A stretch of 64,000 bases of DNA from Pseudomonas huaxiensis (GCF_003231275.1 NZ_QKVL01000022.1:1-64000); one strand, 5' to 3'. Counted from the first letter of the stretch, positions 44,158 through 52,866 are shown. Notes: generated by a model from the letters alone, not told the origin. Program-made: numbers and translations.

Positions 44158-45210
44158 ATGCGTTATCGCCAATTGGGCCGCAGCGGCATCGAAGTGAGCG
44201 TTCTGGGGCTGGGCACCTTGACCTGGGGCCATCAGAACAGCGAAAGCGACGCTCACCAGCAAATCGAGCTGGCACTCGCCGAAGGCATCAACCTGATCGA
44301 CACCGCCGAGATGTATCCGACGCCGACCAGCGCCGAGACCTGGCGAACCACCGAGCGCTATATCGGCAACTGGCTCGCCGCCAGTGGACGGCGCGCCGAG
44401 GTGGTGCTGGCCAGCAAAGTCAGCGGGCCGTCCGGTGGGCTTCAGAGCCAGCAACACATCCGCGGCGGCTTGAGCCGGCATGACCGGCGCAACATCGTCG
44501 AAGCCCTGAACGGCAGTCTCGAGCGTTTACGCACGGACTACCTGGATGTGTACCAGTTGCATTGGCCCGACCGTAAAACCACCACCTTCGGCCAGCGCGA
44601 GTACGTGTACCAGGGCGATGCCGAGAGTGTTGCCATCGAAGAAACCCTCAGCGTGCTGGCAGAACAGGTCCGCGCCGGCAAGGTTCGGCACATCGGTGTC
44701 TCCAACGAAACGCCGTGGGGCGTCGCCGAATTCCTCAAGCAGAGCGAGCGGCTGGGGCTGCCGCGCATCGTCAGCGTGCAGAACCCCTACAGCGTGCTCA
44801 ACCGGCTGTTCGAGGGCGGTTTGTCCGAGTTCAGCGACCGTGAAGGCGTAAGCCTGCTGGCCTATTCGCCGCTGGCCTTCGGTGCGTTGACCGGTAAATA
44901 CCTCAATGGCGCTCGCCCCGAGGGATCGCGGCTGTCGGCGGTGTACCGGTCGTTCAACCGCTATGACAGTCGCTCGGCGCAGGAGGCCATTGCCGGGTAT
45001 GTGGACATCGCCCGACAGCATGGGCTGACGCCGGCGCAACTGGCGCTGGCCTTTGTCATCGACAAGCCCTTCGTCGCCAGCGCGCTGACGGGGCAAACCA
45101 GCCTGGCCCAGCTCAGAGAAAACCTCGGTGCGCTGGAGGTCACGCTGAGTGACGAGATAAAGGCGCAGATCCAGGCGATTCACCAGCAGATTCCGAACCC
45201 TGCGCCCTGA
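44158..45210 (+). CDS. Aldo/keto reductase (Tas-like)
   Basis: 350 aa NADP(H)-dependent aldo-keto reductase. The catalytic tetrad is visible: Asp48 and Tyr53 in LIDTAEMYPTP, Lys87 in LASKVSG, His135 in YQLHWPD. The length and TPTSAETWRTTE insert resemble E. coli Tas. It has one internal Met and no Cys. It lies 22 bp after the monooxygenase and 46 bp before the second SfnB-like gene. Desulfonation by flavin monooxygenases yields aldehydes, so it may reduce the aldehyde product, as SmoB does in sulfoquinovose breakdown; this is analogy only. Confidence 0.9.
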   Translation: MRYRQLGRSGIEVSVLGLGTLTWGHQNSESDAHQQIELALAEGINLIDTAEMYPTPTSAETWRTTERYIGNWLAASGRRAEVVLASKVSGPSGGLQSQQHIRGGLSRHDRRNIVEALNGSLERLRTDYLDVYQLHWPDRKTTTFGQREYVYQGDAESVAIEETLSVLAEQVRAGKVRHIGVSNETPWGVAEFLKQSERLGLPRIVSVQNPYSVLNRLFEGGLSEFSDREGVSLLAYSPLAFGALTGKYLNGARPEGSRLSAVYRSFNRYDSRSAQEAIAGYVDIARQHGLTPAQLALAFVIDKPFVASALTGQTSLAQLRENLGALEVTLSDEIKAQIQAIHQQIPNPAP

Positions 45211-45256
45211 ACCCGTGCACCCACTATTTACGCGAGACCTTGAACAAGGAACTGTC

Positions 45257-46459
45257 ATGAACAGCTTGTCCGCCGTACCTCCGACCGTCACCCTGGAGCA
45301 GCTCAACGCCCGTATCGATCAACTGCTGCCCGAGATCGGCGCTGGTGCTTCGCAGCGTGAACGCGACAGGCAACTGCCTTACGAAGCCGTGGCGCAACTC
45401 GCCAAGGCCGGCCTGTTCACCGCACGTATTCCGGTCAGCCACGGTGGTGCCGGCGCATCGGTGAAGGACGTGATTGCCTTGCTGATCCGCATCGCCTCGG
45501 TCGACTCCAACGTGGCGCAGGCGCTGCGGCCTGGCTTCGGCTTCCTCGAAGGCCTGCTGGCCTCGACCGCCGACGGCGCCGAGGTCGAGCGCGAGCGTTG
45601 GTTCGCCCGTTATCTGCAGGGCGCCGTGATCGGTAACGCCGGCTGGGAAGTGGGCGGCGCCAGCGGCACGATCAGCGCCAGGATCGTTGCCGAAGGCGAC
45701 CACTACCGAGCGACCGGCAGCAAGTTCTACAGCACCGGCGCGCTGTATGCCGACTGGGTCAGTGCGATGGCACTGGATGACAATGAACAGCCGGTGACCT
45801 TCATCATTCCCAGCGACCGCCAGGGTCTGGAACTGCTTGATGACTTCGATGCGATGGGGCAGCGCCTGACGGCAAGCGGCACCACGCACTTGCACGAAGT
45901 GGTGGTCAATCGTGATGAGATCTGCACGCGGATCGTCGAGGAAGGCAAGCGCACGATCGTCACGCCGTTCCTGCAGTTGTTCCTGGCCGCCGTCCAGGCG
46001 GGTATTGCGCGCAACGCACTGAATGACGCGGTGAACTTCACCAACCAGCACGCGCGCCCGATCAAGCACAGCTCGGCCAGCCGTTCGGTGGACGATCCGT
46101 ATGTGCAATTCAGTGTCGGGGAAGTCTCGGCCCGCGCATTTACCGCCGAGGCGGTGGTCCTGCGGGCGGCTGAAACGATCGACCGGGCGTGGGCCAGCGG
46201 GCTGGATACGCGGGTGGTGGATCAGGCCGCCGTGGATGTTGCCCAGGCGCAGTACATTGCTGCCGAGTCAGCATTGAAAGCCGCGGAGCTGATCTTTGAT
46301 GTAGGCGGCGCGTCCACCACAGGACGGACGCACAACCTGGACCGGCATTGGCGCAACGCCCGTACCGTCGCAAACCACAATCCACGGCAATGGAAAGCGG
46401 CCGCAGTGGGCGCCTGGCAACTGAGCGGAACGCCACCGCCAATGTCCGGGCTGTTCTGA
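45257..46459 (+). CDS. SfnB-like sulfur-acquisition flavoprotein (acyl-CoA dehydrogenase fold)
   Basis: 400 aa, second member of the SfnB/DszC group in this operon. Motifs: RIPVSHGGAGASVKDVIALL, GWEVGGASGTISARIV, GSKFYSTGALYADWVSAMAL and the C-terminal LDRHWRNARTVANHNPRQWK. It differs throughout from the copy at 41524, so it probably acts on another sulfur oxidation state or substrate. Three internal Met and one Cys. I start it at ATG 45257 after AAGGAACTG. Last gene of the operon; a hairpin follows. Confidence 0.88.
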   Translation: MNSLSAVPPTVTLEQLNARIDQLLPEIGAGASQRERDRQLPYEAVAQLAKAGLFTARIPVSHGGAGASVKDVIALLIRIASVDSNVAQALRPGFGFLEGLLASTADGAEVERERWFARYLQGAVIGNAGWEVGGASGTISARIVAEGDHYRATGSKFYSTGALYADWVSAMALDDNEQPVTFIIPSDRQGLELLDDFDAMGQRLTASGTTHLHEVVVNRDEICTRIVEEGKRTIVTPFLQLFLAAVQAGIARNALNDAVNFTNQHARPIKHSSASRSVDDPYVQFSVGEVSARAFTAEAVVLRAAETIDRAWASGLDTRVVDQAAVDVAQAQYIAAESALKAAELIFDVGGASTTGRTHNLDRHWRNARTVANHNPRQWKAAAVGAWQLSGTPPPMSGLF

Positions 46460-46464
46460 CCGTC

Positions 46465-46494
46465 CCGCCAGCGCGGAGCTTTTACCGCTGGCGG
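46465..46494 (+). terminator. Terminator-like hairpin after the flavoprotein operon
   Basis: CCGCCAGCG and CGCTGGCGG form a perfect 9-bp stem with a 12-base loop six bases after the stop of the SfnB-like gene. A short TTTT lies slightly downstream. Confidence 0.7.
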
Positions 46495-46547
46495 ATCGCC
46501 CGTTTTACTGGTAGGAAGTGCAACCCTTACCAATCGTTGTCTGAAGA

Positions 46548-47162
46548 ATGAATCGTCCGCTGTTTGTCACGCTCGATGGCCCCAAGGGCACCGGAAAAAC
46601 CACCCTGTTGGAGGCCGTCACCAAAGCACTGAGGGCCGACAACAGGAAAGTGGTCCGGCTTTGCGAGAAGAAAAGCGACCCCTACCGGGGTGAGACGATG
46701 GCCCTCGTCAACCAGCTCGTCAGAAATCCCGACCGTGATCTGGAATTGAGGGTTTGTCAGCGCCTGGCGGATAGCCGCGCCTGGATTTCCCAGCACGTTC
46801 TGCCTGAACAACCAGCGGACAGCATCATCCTTATGGACCGCTGGTACCCGTCTGATGCCGCGTTTCGCCGGCTGGTCCCGTTTGTCGAAATCCTCCAGTT
46901 GAACATCGCTCGACATGTGCAAGTGCCGGATCTGCATGTCGGGGTTGTCACCGACCCTGATATTTCATGGCAGAGAGCGGCGGCCCGCTCGCGTGGGCTG
47001 GGCAGTACGTTGATCCACAGGTTGGAAGAACATGTCGCCTGTACCCAGGCATTCGAGCGCGCAGTGGCGGACAACGGTTGGGTGCTATGCCGTAATGAAG
47101 GAAGCATTGAGGAGGCAACGATGCAGGTGGTGTCCGAGATACAGGGCGTGCTGCGGCGATAG
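46548..47162 (+). CDS. Thymidylate-kinase-like P-loop protein
   Basis: 204 aa. The P-loop is at residues 11-19 (DGPKGTGKTTL), and an LID-like basic segment (AAARSRGL) and DRWYPSDAAF resemble the dTMP-kinase DR(Y/F) motif. The housekeeping tmk is normally elsewhere beside holB, so this is probably an accessory paralogue whose substrate may be another nucleotide or small molecule. No partner gene is obvious. ATG 46548. Confidence 0.75.
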   Translation: MNRPLFVTLDGPKGTGKTTLLEAVTKALRADNRKVVRLCEKKSDPYRGETMALVNQLVRNPDRDLELRVCQRLADSRAWISQHVLPEQPADSIILMDRWYPSDAAFRRLVPFVEILQLNIARHVQVPDLHVGVVTDPDISWQRAAARSRGLGSTLIHRLEEHVACTQAFERAVADNGWVLCRNEGSIEEATMQVVSEIQGVLRR

Positions 47163-47210
47163 ACAGGCACAGATAGATATTTGCCAATTACGGCGATAGG
47201 GGATGGATCA

Positions 47211-47393
47211 ATGTCTTGGCGGAAACGGGAGGTGCAGTTCTCGTTTCTCGATGTGCAACAGCCCTTCCATCATGGAGTAGTGACGGATAGACTTAAACGG
47301 ATGCGGCAAAAGGCCATTAATGTAAGTGCCATGTTTTTTCATCTACTCAAACACAGCGGTACCGTGCATAAATCTATGGAAGGAAAATCATGA
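47211..47393 (+). CDS. Possible small protein or transposase scrap
   Basis: 60 aa frame starting MSWRKREVQFSFLDVQQ, whose stop overlaps the next ATG (ATGA). REVQFSFLDV faintly resembles the beginning of some IS5/IS1182 transposases, which would make it a remnant. No firm ribosome-binding site. I cannot tell a real small gene from an accident. Confidence 0.22.
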   Translation: MSWRKREVQFSFLDVQQPFHHGVVTDRLKRMRQKAINVSAMFFHLLKHSGTVHKSMEGKS

Positions 47394-48175
47394 AAGAAGT
47401 CATCGCCGCCCTCGTGCTTGCATCGGGCTTCATATCTACCAGTCACGCTGCTGATAATTTTGACCTGCAATGCACACTTGAGAGCGGTGATGTAATGACG
47501 CTCAGTCACGTCAATGACACAGCCTATATTGAATTTTTAGCACCCGATGACGACCCGGATGAAGGCGGAAGCGTGATCAAGCTAGATGCGCCCTCCGGAG
47601 GGGTGCAGCTTTACTTGAATCGAACCCCTGGCGGATCCGAATCGTTTGTTCTTCGCGGCACTGATGGAGATATCGAGGGCGCCGTAGCAGTTGGCTACGA
47701 AAAGCTTGCAGGCAAGCAGAAAGCTTACTTCAGTCAAATGAATCAGATGGGAAAAGAAACCGGATATCACGAGTGCCGACCAGAAACCATCAAGGCATCA
47801 GGTTCCTTGCTGACAGCGGGGCTTGTTGGTCTTAATGTGCCGACAGCCGGTGCACAGGGGGGATCTCCGCTCCCGGTTTCTCAGCCAAGTTCATCCCCAG
47901 TAAAAATCAATATTGGCCAGTATTTGTTCCAGTACGGAGCAGTCAAGACACCGTATCGCACCGTTGACATTGTGGGTGTTTCGGAAGGCTTGGTGATCAA
48001 TAACGTAACGGTTAACCGGAATCAGTGTACGGAGTTTTTGGGGAATCCGAAGAAGCCTATCAGTTTGCCTTTCGGGAAAACGATCACCTATAAATACAAT
48101 ATCGAGTATCGGCGCTGTGATGTCGTAGAGGTGGTTGTTAGCACAAATCAGGGCGAGTGGGTGGTTAAGCCTTGA
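47390..48175 (+). CDS. Exported protein of unknown function
   Basis: 261 aa, not recognised. A signal peptide (cleavage near STSHA-AD, residue 20) suggests a periplasmic or secreted location. Residues about 24-130 form a first region with two Cys (FDLQCTLESG and GYHECRPE) that may be bonded. A Ser/Pro-rich linker (SPLPVSQPSSSPV) leads to a second region with another Cys pair (RNQCTEF and YRRCDVV) rich in beta-type residues. Its GC content is lower than the operons around it. ATG 47390 follows GGAAAATC. It may belong with the P-loop gene in a small acquired segment. Confidence 0.75.
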   Translation: MKEVIAALVLASGFISTSHAADNFDLQCTLESGDVMTLSHVNDTAYIEFLAPDDDPDEGGSVIKLDAPSGGVQLYLNRTPGGSESFVLRGTDGDIEGAVAVGYEKLAGKQKAYFSQMNQMGKETGYHECRPETIKASGSLLTAGLVGLNVPTAGAQGGSPLPVSQPSSSPVKINIGQYLFQYGAVKTPYRTVDIVGVSEGLVINNVTVNRNQCTEFLGNPKKPISLPFGKTITYKYNIEYRRCDVVEVVVSTNQGEWVVKP

Positions 48176-48353
48176 TTGTTGCCTGATTCATCTCCACCCA
48201 GGAAGTGAGCAAGCCATTATCTTCGAAACTTTGAAGTGTGTGGTGTGACAAGGCGAGCCCTGGAATGGCAACCGCCCTGTGGAGCTGACCTGGATACGCA
48301 GGCCCGACACTTTTTTGCTTGATTAAGAGCACTAAGTGACGGGCCCACGCCGA

Positions 48354-49181
48354 TCAGCAGCTTTGTGGCATCTCCCCGCGAGCCAGGCGTGCGTTGATTT
48401 CGGCGATTACCGCCGGCAGTTCAGCGATGGTGTCGATCAGGTAATGGGGGCGCGAACCCTCGAACAACTGGCCGATCCGCAGGCGCTGCTGTTGCAATTG
48501 CGCTTCGGGCAGCGCCTTGTACTGCTCGTACCTAAGGCCAAGGGCGTTGCCCGAACAGCTCAGGGCCACGGTCCACATGCCGGCGCTGCGACCCTCGAGG
48601 ATCCCCGGCCAGGTGTCGTCCACCTTGACGCAGGCCGCTACGTCGCTGATGCCCAGGGCGATGACGTTGGCCAAAGCCTGCGCGGGCCAGGGGCGACCGT
48701 TGGGGACTTCATCGGTGGCCACCACATGGTCGGCGACATAGCCGTTGCCCAGCGCCAGGGCCACCACTTTTTCCATCACCACCGCCGGGTAGCCCGAGCA
48801 GGAGCCGATTTTGAGCCCTTGCCGGCGCAGTTGGTCGATGGCTTCCAGCGCGCCGGGAATCAGTGCCGAGTGGTCGGCGATTTTCTCGATCTGCAGCGGC
48901 ATGAAGCGCTCGTAGATGGCGGTCACGTCTTCGTCGGTCGGCCGGTGGCCGAAAGCGGCTTGGTAGCGTTCGGCGATGGCCGGGTTATCGCACAGGGTGC
49001 GGATATGGTCCCACTTGCCCATGCCCATCGGGCCGCGGGCTTCTTCCAGACTGACCTGGATGCCGAACTCGGCGAAGGCTTCGACGAAGATCTGGGTTGG
49101 CGCGAAGGAGCCGAAATCCACGACGGTGCCTGCCCAGTCGAGAATGGCGGCTTGCAGTTGCTTTGGCGGTTGGTAGTTCAT
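48354..49181 (-). CDS. phnX: Phosphonoacetaldehyde hydrolase
   Basis: 275 aa HAD-superfamily phosphonatase. The nucleophile Asp15 lies in ILDWAGTVVDFGSFAP and the Schiff-base Lys56 in GPMGMGKWDHI, both diagnostic for PhnX. SCSGYP and KVDDTWPGI supply the remaining HAD motifs. It splits phosphonoacetaldehyde into acetaldehyde and phosphate in the cytoplasm. ATG overlaps the stop of the iron dehydrogenase (ATGA). It is the last gene of the operon; the usual partner transaminase PhnW is absent from the window. Confidence 0.95.
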   Translation of the reverse strand: MNYQPPKQLQAAILDWAGTVVDFGSFAPTQIFVEAFAEFGIQVSLEEARGPMGMGKWDHIRTLCDNPAIAERYQAAFGHRPTDEDVTAIYERFMPLQIEKIADHSALIPGALEAIDQLRRQGLKIGSCSGYPAVVMEKVVALALGNGYVADHVVATDEVPNGRPWPAQALANVIALGISDVAACVKVDDTWPGILEGRSAGMWTVALSCSGNALGLRYEQYKALPEAQLQQQRLRIGQLFEGSRPHYLIDTIAELPAVIAEINARLARGEMPQSC

Positions 49182-50305
49182 GGCGTTGTTCCAGAGAGTG
49201 AAAGGGGAATGGCGTGTCGGGCGCTGGGCGAACCAATGAAATTGCGACCGCGAGCCCCCTGCATGGCGAAATCGATGATCGCGTCGGCTTCGGTGGCAGA
49301 TACGCCGTAGTCTTCGAATTCGGTCTTGACGCCGAGGCGCTGGAGGAAGTCGCGCAAGCGGCGCTGGGCGTCGGGCAGGTCGCAGCCGAAGACTTTTTGC
49401 AGGGTCCGGTCGCGCCCGGCGTCGCGGCCCCAGGCCAGACCCAGCACGCGCGGCAGGGTGAAGGAGCAGGCGATGCCGTGGGGCAGGCCGTGGCGCAGGG
49501 TCATTTCATAGGAAATGGAGTGGGCCAGGGCGGTCTTGGTGTTGGAGAAGGCCATCCCGGCCTTGAGTGCGGCCAAGGCCATGCGGGCGCGCAGTTCGCG
49601 GTTGCCGAGGTCATGGTGCAGGCGCGGCAGGCAGTCGAGGATGTCTTCGATGGCCGACACCGCGAAGCTGTCAGAGAGCGGGTTGGCGTTGACGTTCCAG
49701 ATCGATTCCAGCGCGTGGGACAGCGCATCCAGGCCGGTGGAGACCGTCACGCCGGCAGGCACGGTGAGCATCAAGTCGGGGTCGATGATCGCGGCCTTGG
49801 GCCAGGTGCACTCCAGGTGCAGGGAGTATTTCTTCTGCTGACCGTTATCCCACAGGGTTGCCCAGGGCGTGACTTCACTGCCGGTGCCGGCCGTGGTCGG
49901 AGCGGCGATCAGCGTCTTGTGCCGGGCCGGGACAAACGGCTTGCCGCTGGCCAGCAGGTCGAGCAGTTCGTCGAAACGGCCGGAAGCGGTGCCGACGATC
50001 AGCGCCTTGGCGGTATCGATGGCGCTGCCGCCACCCAGGGCCAGCACCGTGTCGCAGTCGGCGTGTTCGGCCCAGAAGCCTTGGTGCACGTCGCGCAGCC
50101 AGGCCACATCGGGGTTGGGTTGTACGTTGTCGATCACGCAGGCCAGGCGTTCGCCGAGCAGATCGCGGACCCGCTCCACCAACCCCAGTTGCGCGGCTTC
50201 AGGGAAGGTCACCAGAGCGACGTTGCCCTGGCACAGATCGGCGATCCGCTCGAGGCTGCCAGCGCCGAAGACGGTGGTGACCGGGTTGTAGTAACAGGCG
50301 GGCAT
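49178..50305 (-). CDS. Iron-containing alcohol dehydrogenase of the phosphonate operon
   Basis: 375 aa group-III Fe-type dehydrogenase. The NAD(P) motif GGGSAIDTAKAL lies near residue 95. Metal ligands are expected in STGLDALSHALE (Asp and His), TALAHSISYE (His) and HGLPHGIACS (His). I chose ATG 50305 (GGAG eight bases upstream) over ATG 50323 and the longer frame. Coupled by ATGA overlap to phnX, it probably oxidises 2-hydroxyethylphosphonate to phosphonoacetaldehyde; enzymes of this class run the reverse reaction in phosphonate biosynthesis. That role is inferred from context. Confidence 0.85.
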   Translation of the reverse strand: MPACYYNPVTTVFGAGSLERIADLCQGNVALVTFPEAAQLGLVERVRDLLGERLACVIDNVQPNPDVAWLRDVHQGFWAEHADCDTVLALGGGSAIDTAKALIVGTASGRFDELLDLLASGKPFVPARHKTLIAAPTTAGTGSEVTPWATLWDNGQQKKYSLHLECTWPKAAIIDPDLMLTVPAGVTVSTGLDALSHALESIWNVNANPLSDSFAVSAIEDILDCLPRLHHDLGNRELRARMALAALKAGMAFSNTKTALAHSISYEMTLRHGLPHGIACSFTLPRVLGLAWGRDAGRDRTLQKVFGCDLPDAQRRLRDFLQRLGVKTEFEDYGVSATEADAIIDFAMQGARGRNFIGSPSARHAIPLSLSGTTP

Positions 50306-50384
50306 TGCAGTGGCTCCAGGCATGAGTCTGCCCGTCGCGCGTCCGAGGGGACGCACGTGGCAGGGAAAGATGAACGGGGTGGAA

Positions 50385-51203
50385 TCAGTGGCGGCCGTTG
50401 CCCTGAATGGCTTTGCGCAGGCGGGTGGACACCAGGTCGGCGAGCACCACCATCAGTGTGATGACGAGGATGCAGGTGGCGGTTTCCTGGTACTTGAACA
50501 GCTTCAGGCTGCTCACCAGTTCGAAGCCCAGGCCACCGGCCCCGACCATGCCCAGCACCGTGGCCGCACGCAGGTTGACCTCGAAGCGGTAAAGCACGAC
50601 GGCGATCCAGGCGGTGATCACTTGCGGCAGCACACCAAAGGCGATCACCTGCAACGGCCGGGCACCGGTGGCCTGCAAGGCTTCGATCGGGCCCTGGTCG
50701 ATTTCCTCGATGCTCTCGGCGAAAAATTTGCCGAGCATGCCCACACCGTGCAGCGCCAGGGCCAGCACGCCGGGGAAGGGGCCCAGGCCGACCGCCGAGA
50801 CGAACACCAACGCCAGGATCAGTTCGTTGATGCTGCGGATCACGTTGAGCAGTTGCCGGGTGCCTTGGTACAGCCAGCGGTTGCTGTGCAGGTTGCGTGC
50901 GGCAAGAAAACCCAGCGGTACGGCGCCGATGATGCCCAGCAGGGTGCCCCACAAGGCGATCTGCAGGGTTTCCATCGCCGGCCGCCAGAGGCTGGGCAGG
51001 ATGCTCATGTCAGGCGGAACCGAGCGACCGATGAAATCACCGATCTGCGGCAGGCCGTTGGCCAGTTCGCTCCAGCTCAGTTGCGCGCCCTCGGCGCTCC
51101 AGTGCAGCACGCAGAGTGCCGCCAGTAGCAGGGCGCCGCTGCTCAGCCAGCCACGGGTGCTGGTGGGGGTATTGACCAGCCATTGATGACTTTGCGGGTT
51201 CAT
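50385..51203 (-). CDS. phnE: Phosphonate ABC transporter permease
   Basis: 272 aa inner-membrane permease with about six TM helices. The conserved PhnE segments are PLGFLAARNL, RSINELILALVFVSAVGLGPFPGVLALALH and GKFFAESIEEIDQGPIEALQATGA (the EAA-like ATPase contact). I start it at ATG 51203, 2 bp after the phnC stop. The longer open frame lies in phnC and is Arg/Pro-rich. Confidence 0.93.
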   Translation of the reverse strand: MNPQSHQWLVNTPTSTRGWLSSGALLLAALCVLHWSAEGAQLSWSELANGLPQIGDFIGRSVPPDMSILPSLWRPAMETLQIALWGTLLGIIGAVPLGFLAARNLHSNRWLYQGTRQLLNVIRSINELILALVFVSAVGLGPFPGVLALALHGVGMLGKFFAESIEEIDQGPIEALQATGARPLQVIAFGVLPQVITAWIAVVLYRFEVNLRAATVLGMVGAGGLGFELVSSLKLFKYQETATCILVITLMVVLADLVSTRLRKAIQGNGRH

Positions 51204-51205
51204 GC

Positions 51206-52000
51206 TCAGGCTCCTGTGCCGCTGGAAAGCGCGGTGCGGGCGGTGGCCAGCGGCGCATGCGGCTCGCTGGTCGCGGGGCTGTGATAGATGCGCTGCAGGG
51301 CGGCATCGTCCAGTTCGTCGGGGCGTCCGTCGAATACCATCCGGCCGCTGGCCAGGCCGACGATGCGGTCGCCGAACTCCCGGGCCAGGTCTACCTGATG
51401 CAGGTTGCACACCACGGTGATGCCGAGGCTGCGGGTCGCATCACGCAGGTAATGCATCACCAGGTGGGCGGTCTTGGGATCGAGGCTGGCCACCGGCTCA
51501 TCGGCGAGTATCACCTTGGGCCGCTGGGCCAGCGCCCGGGCAATGCCGACCCGCTGCATCTGCCCGCCGGATAGCGAGTCGGTGCGGGCGCCGGCCTTGT
51601 GCTCCAGTTCAACCCGGCGCAGGCAGTCCCGGGCCAGCTCCACATCTTCACGGCGAAACAGTTGCAGCAGCGAGGTGAGGGTGCCGGTGTAGCCGAGGCG
51701 GCCGGTGAGCACGTTCTTCAGCACCGAGAGGCGTGGCACCACGTTGTGATGCTGAAAGATCATCGCCACCCGCCGCCGCAGCTCGCGCTGGTCGCGGCCA
51801 CGCATGGCGTTCACGCCAGCCACTTCCAACTGACCGCTGTCGGCCTTGGCCAGGCGGTTCATGCAGCGCAGCAAGGTCGACTTGCCGGCGCCGGACTGAC
51901 CGAGGATCACCACGAACTCGCCGGCCCGGACCTCCAGGTCAATGCCCCGCAGCACCGGGTTGTCGGCGTAGTCCTTGGTCAGTTGTTCGACGCGAATCAT
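51206..52000 (-). CDS. phnC: Phosphonate ABC transporter ATP-binding protein
   Basis: 264 aa ABC ATPase. Walker A GQSGAGKST is near residue 34, signature LSGGQMQRVGIARAL, Walker B VILADEPVASLDP, and CNLHQVDLAREFGDRIVGL as expected for PhnC. ATG overlaps the phnD stop (ATGA). It powers import of the phosphonate bound by PhnD. Confidence 0.94.
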   Translation of the reverse strand: MIRVEQLTKDYADNPVLRGIDLEVRAGEFVVILGQSGAGKSTLLRCMNRLAKADSGQLEVAGVNAMRGRDQRELRRRVAMIFQHHNVVPRLSVLKNVLTGRLGYTGTLTSLLQLFRREDVELARDCLRRVELEHKAGARTDSLSGGQMQRVGIARALAQRPKVILADEPVASLDPKTAHLVMHYLRDATRSLGITVVCNLHQVDLAREFGDRIVGLASGRMVFDGRPDELDDAALQRIYHSPATSEPHAPLATARTALSSGTGA

Positions 52001-52866
52001 TTCAGGCCCTTCAGGTCGAGGTCGAGCACCTTGGCGGTGTCGCGCACCACGTCATAGGCGGCGTCGGAGGTGGGCTGGAAACCGTTGAGCATGCCCTGAT
52101 CACCCCATGGCACATCCTTGATGGCGGCAAAGGCGGTGCGCAGCTTGCCTTGCAGCTCGGGGGCGAGGTTCTTGCGCCAGACCATCGGCGACTCGGGGAT
52201 GTCCTGGGAGGTCCAGACCACCTGGAAGTCTTCCTTTTTCACCTGGCCGCTGTTCACTGCGCCGGCGAGGATGCGGTCGGCGACGGCAGCGGCATCCACC
52301 TTGCGGTTTTCCACGGCGAGGATGCTGGCGTCATGGGAGCCGGAGAAGATCACCCGGGAGAACAGCGCTTTCGGGTCATGGCCGGATTGCTCCAGGCCCG
52401 CCTTGGGGAACAGGTGGCCGGAGGCCGAGCTTGGATCGACGAAGGCGAAGGTGCGGCCCTTGAGGTCGTCGAGGCTGCGAATGCCGCTGTCCTGACGGGC
52501 GACGATCAGGCTGTGGTAGGCGCTGGTGCCGGTCTTCTTGGTCACCGCCACGGCGAACGCCTCGGCACCGGCCACCTTGTTGGCCAGGACATAAGAGAAG
52601 GGCCCGAGGTAGGCGACATCGAGCTTACCGGCGCGCAGTGCTTCGATCACGCCGTTGTAGTCGGTGGCCACGAACGGTTTGACCGGAATGCCCAGGCGCT
52701 CCTGAAGCTGGTCGATGACCAACTGGCTGCTCTTGATCATGGCCTGCGAGTCCTCGGACGGGATCAGGCCGATGGTGAGGGTTTGCTGGGCCTGCACGGC
52801 GGGCGCGAGCAGCAGCGGCAGCAGGGCGAAGCGGGCAGAGCGGAACAGGCGGGAGAGGGTGGTCAT
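51997..52866 (-). CDS. phnD: Phosphonate ABC transporter substrate-binding protein
   Basis: 289 aa periplasmic receptor with a signal peptide cleaved near residue 26 (APAVQA-QQ). LTIGLIPSEDSQAMIKSSQ, YNGVIEALRAGKLDVAYLGPFSYVLA and TFAFVDPSSASGHLFPKAGL are PhnD/phosphonate-receptor hallmarks. First gene of the operon, ATG 52866, behind the region that carries the PHO-box-like site. Confidence 0.94.
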   Translation of the reverse strand: MTTLSRLFRSARFALLPLLLAPAVQAQQTLTIGLIPSEDSQAMIKSSQLVIDQLQERLGIPVKPFVATDYNGVIEALRAGKLDVAYLGPFSYVLANKVAGAEAFAVAVTKKTGTSAYHSLIVARQDSGIRSLDDLKGRTFAFVDPSSASGHLFPKAGLEQSGHDPKALFSRVIFSGSHDASILAVENRKVDAAAVADRILAGAVNSGQVKKEDFQVVWTSQDIPESPMVWRKNLAPELQGKLRTAFAAIKDVPWGDQGMLNGFQPTSDAAYDVVRDTAKVLDLDLKGLK

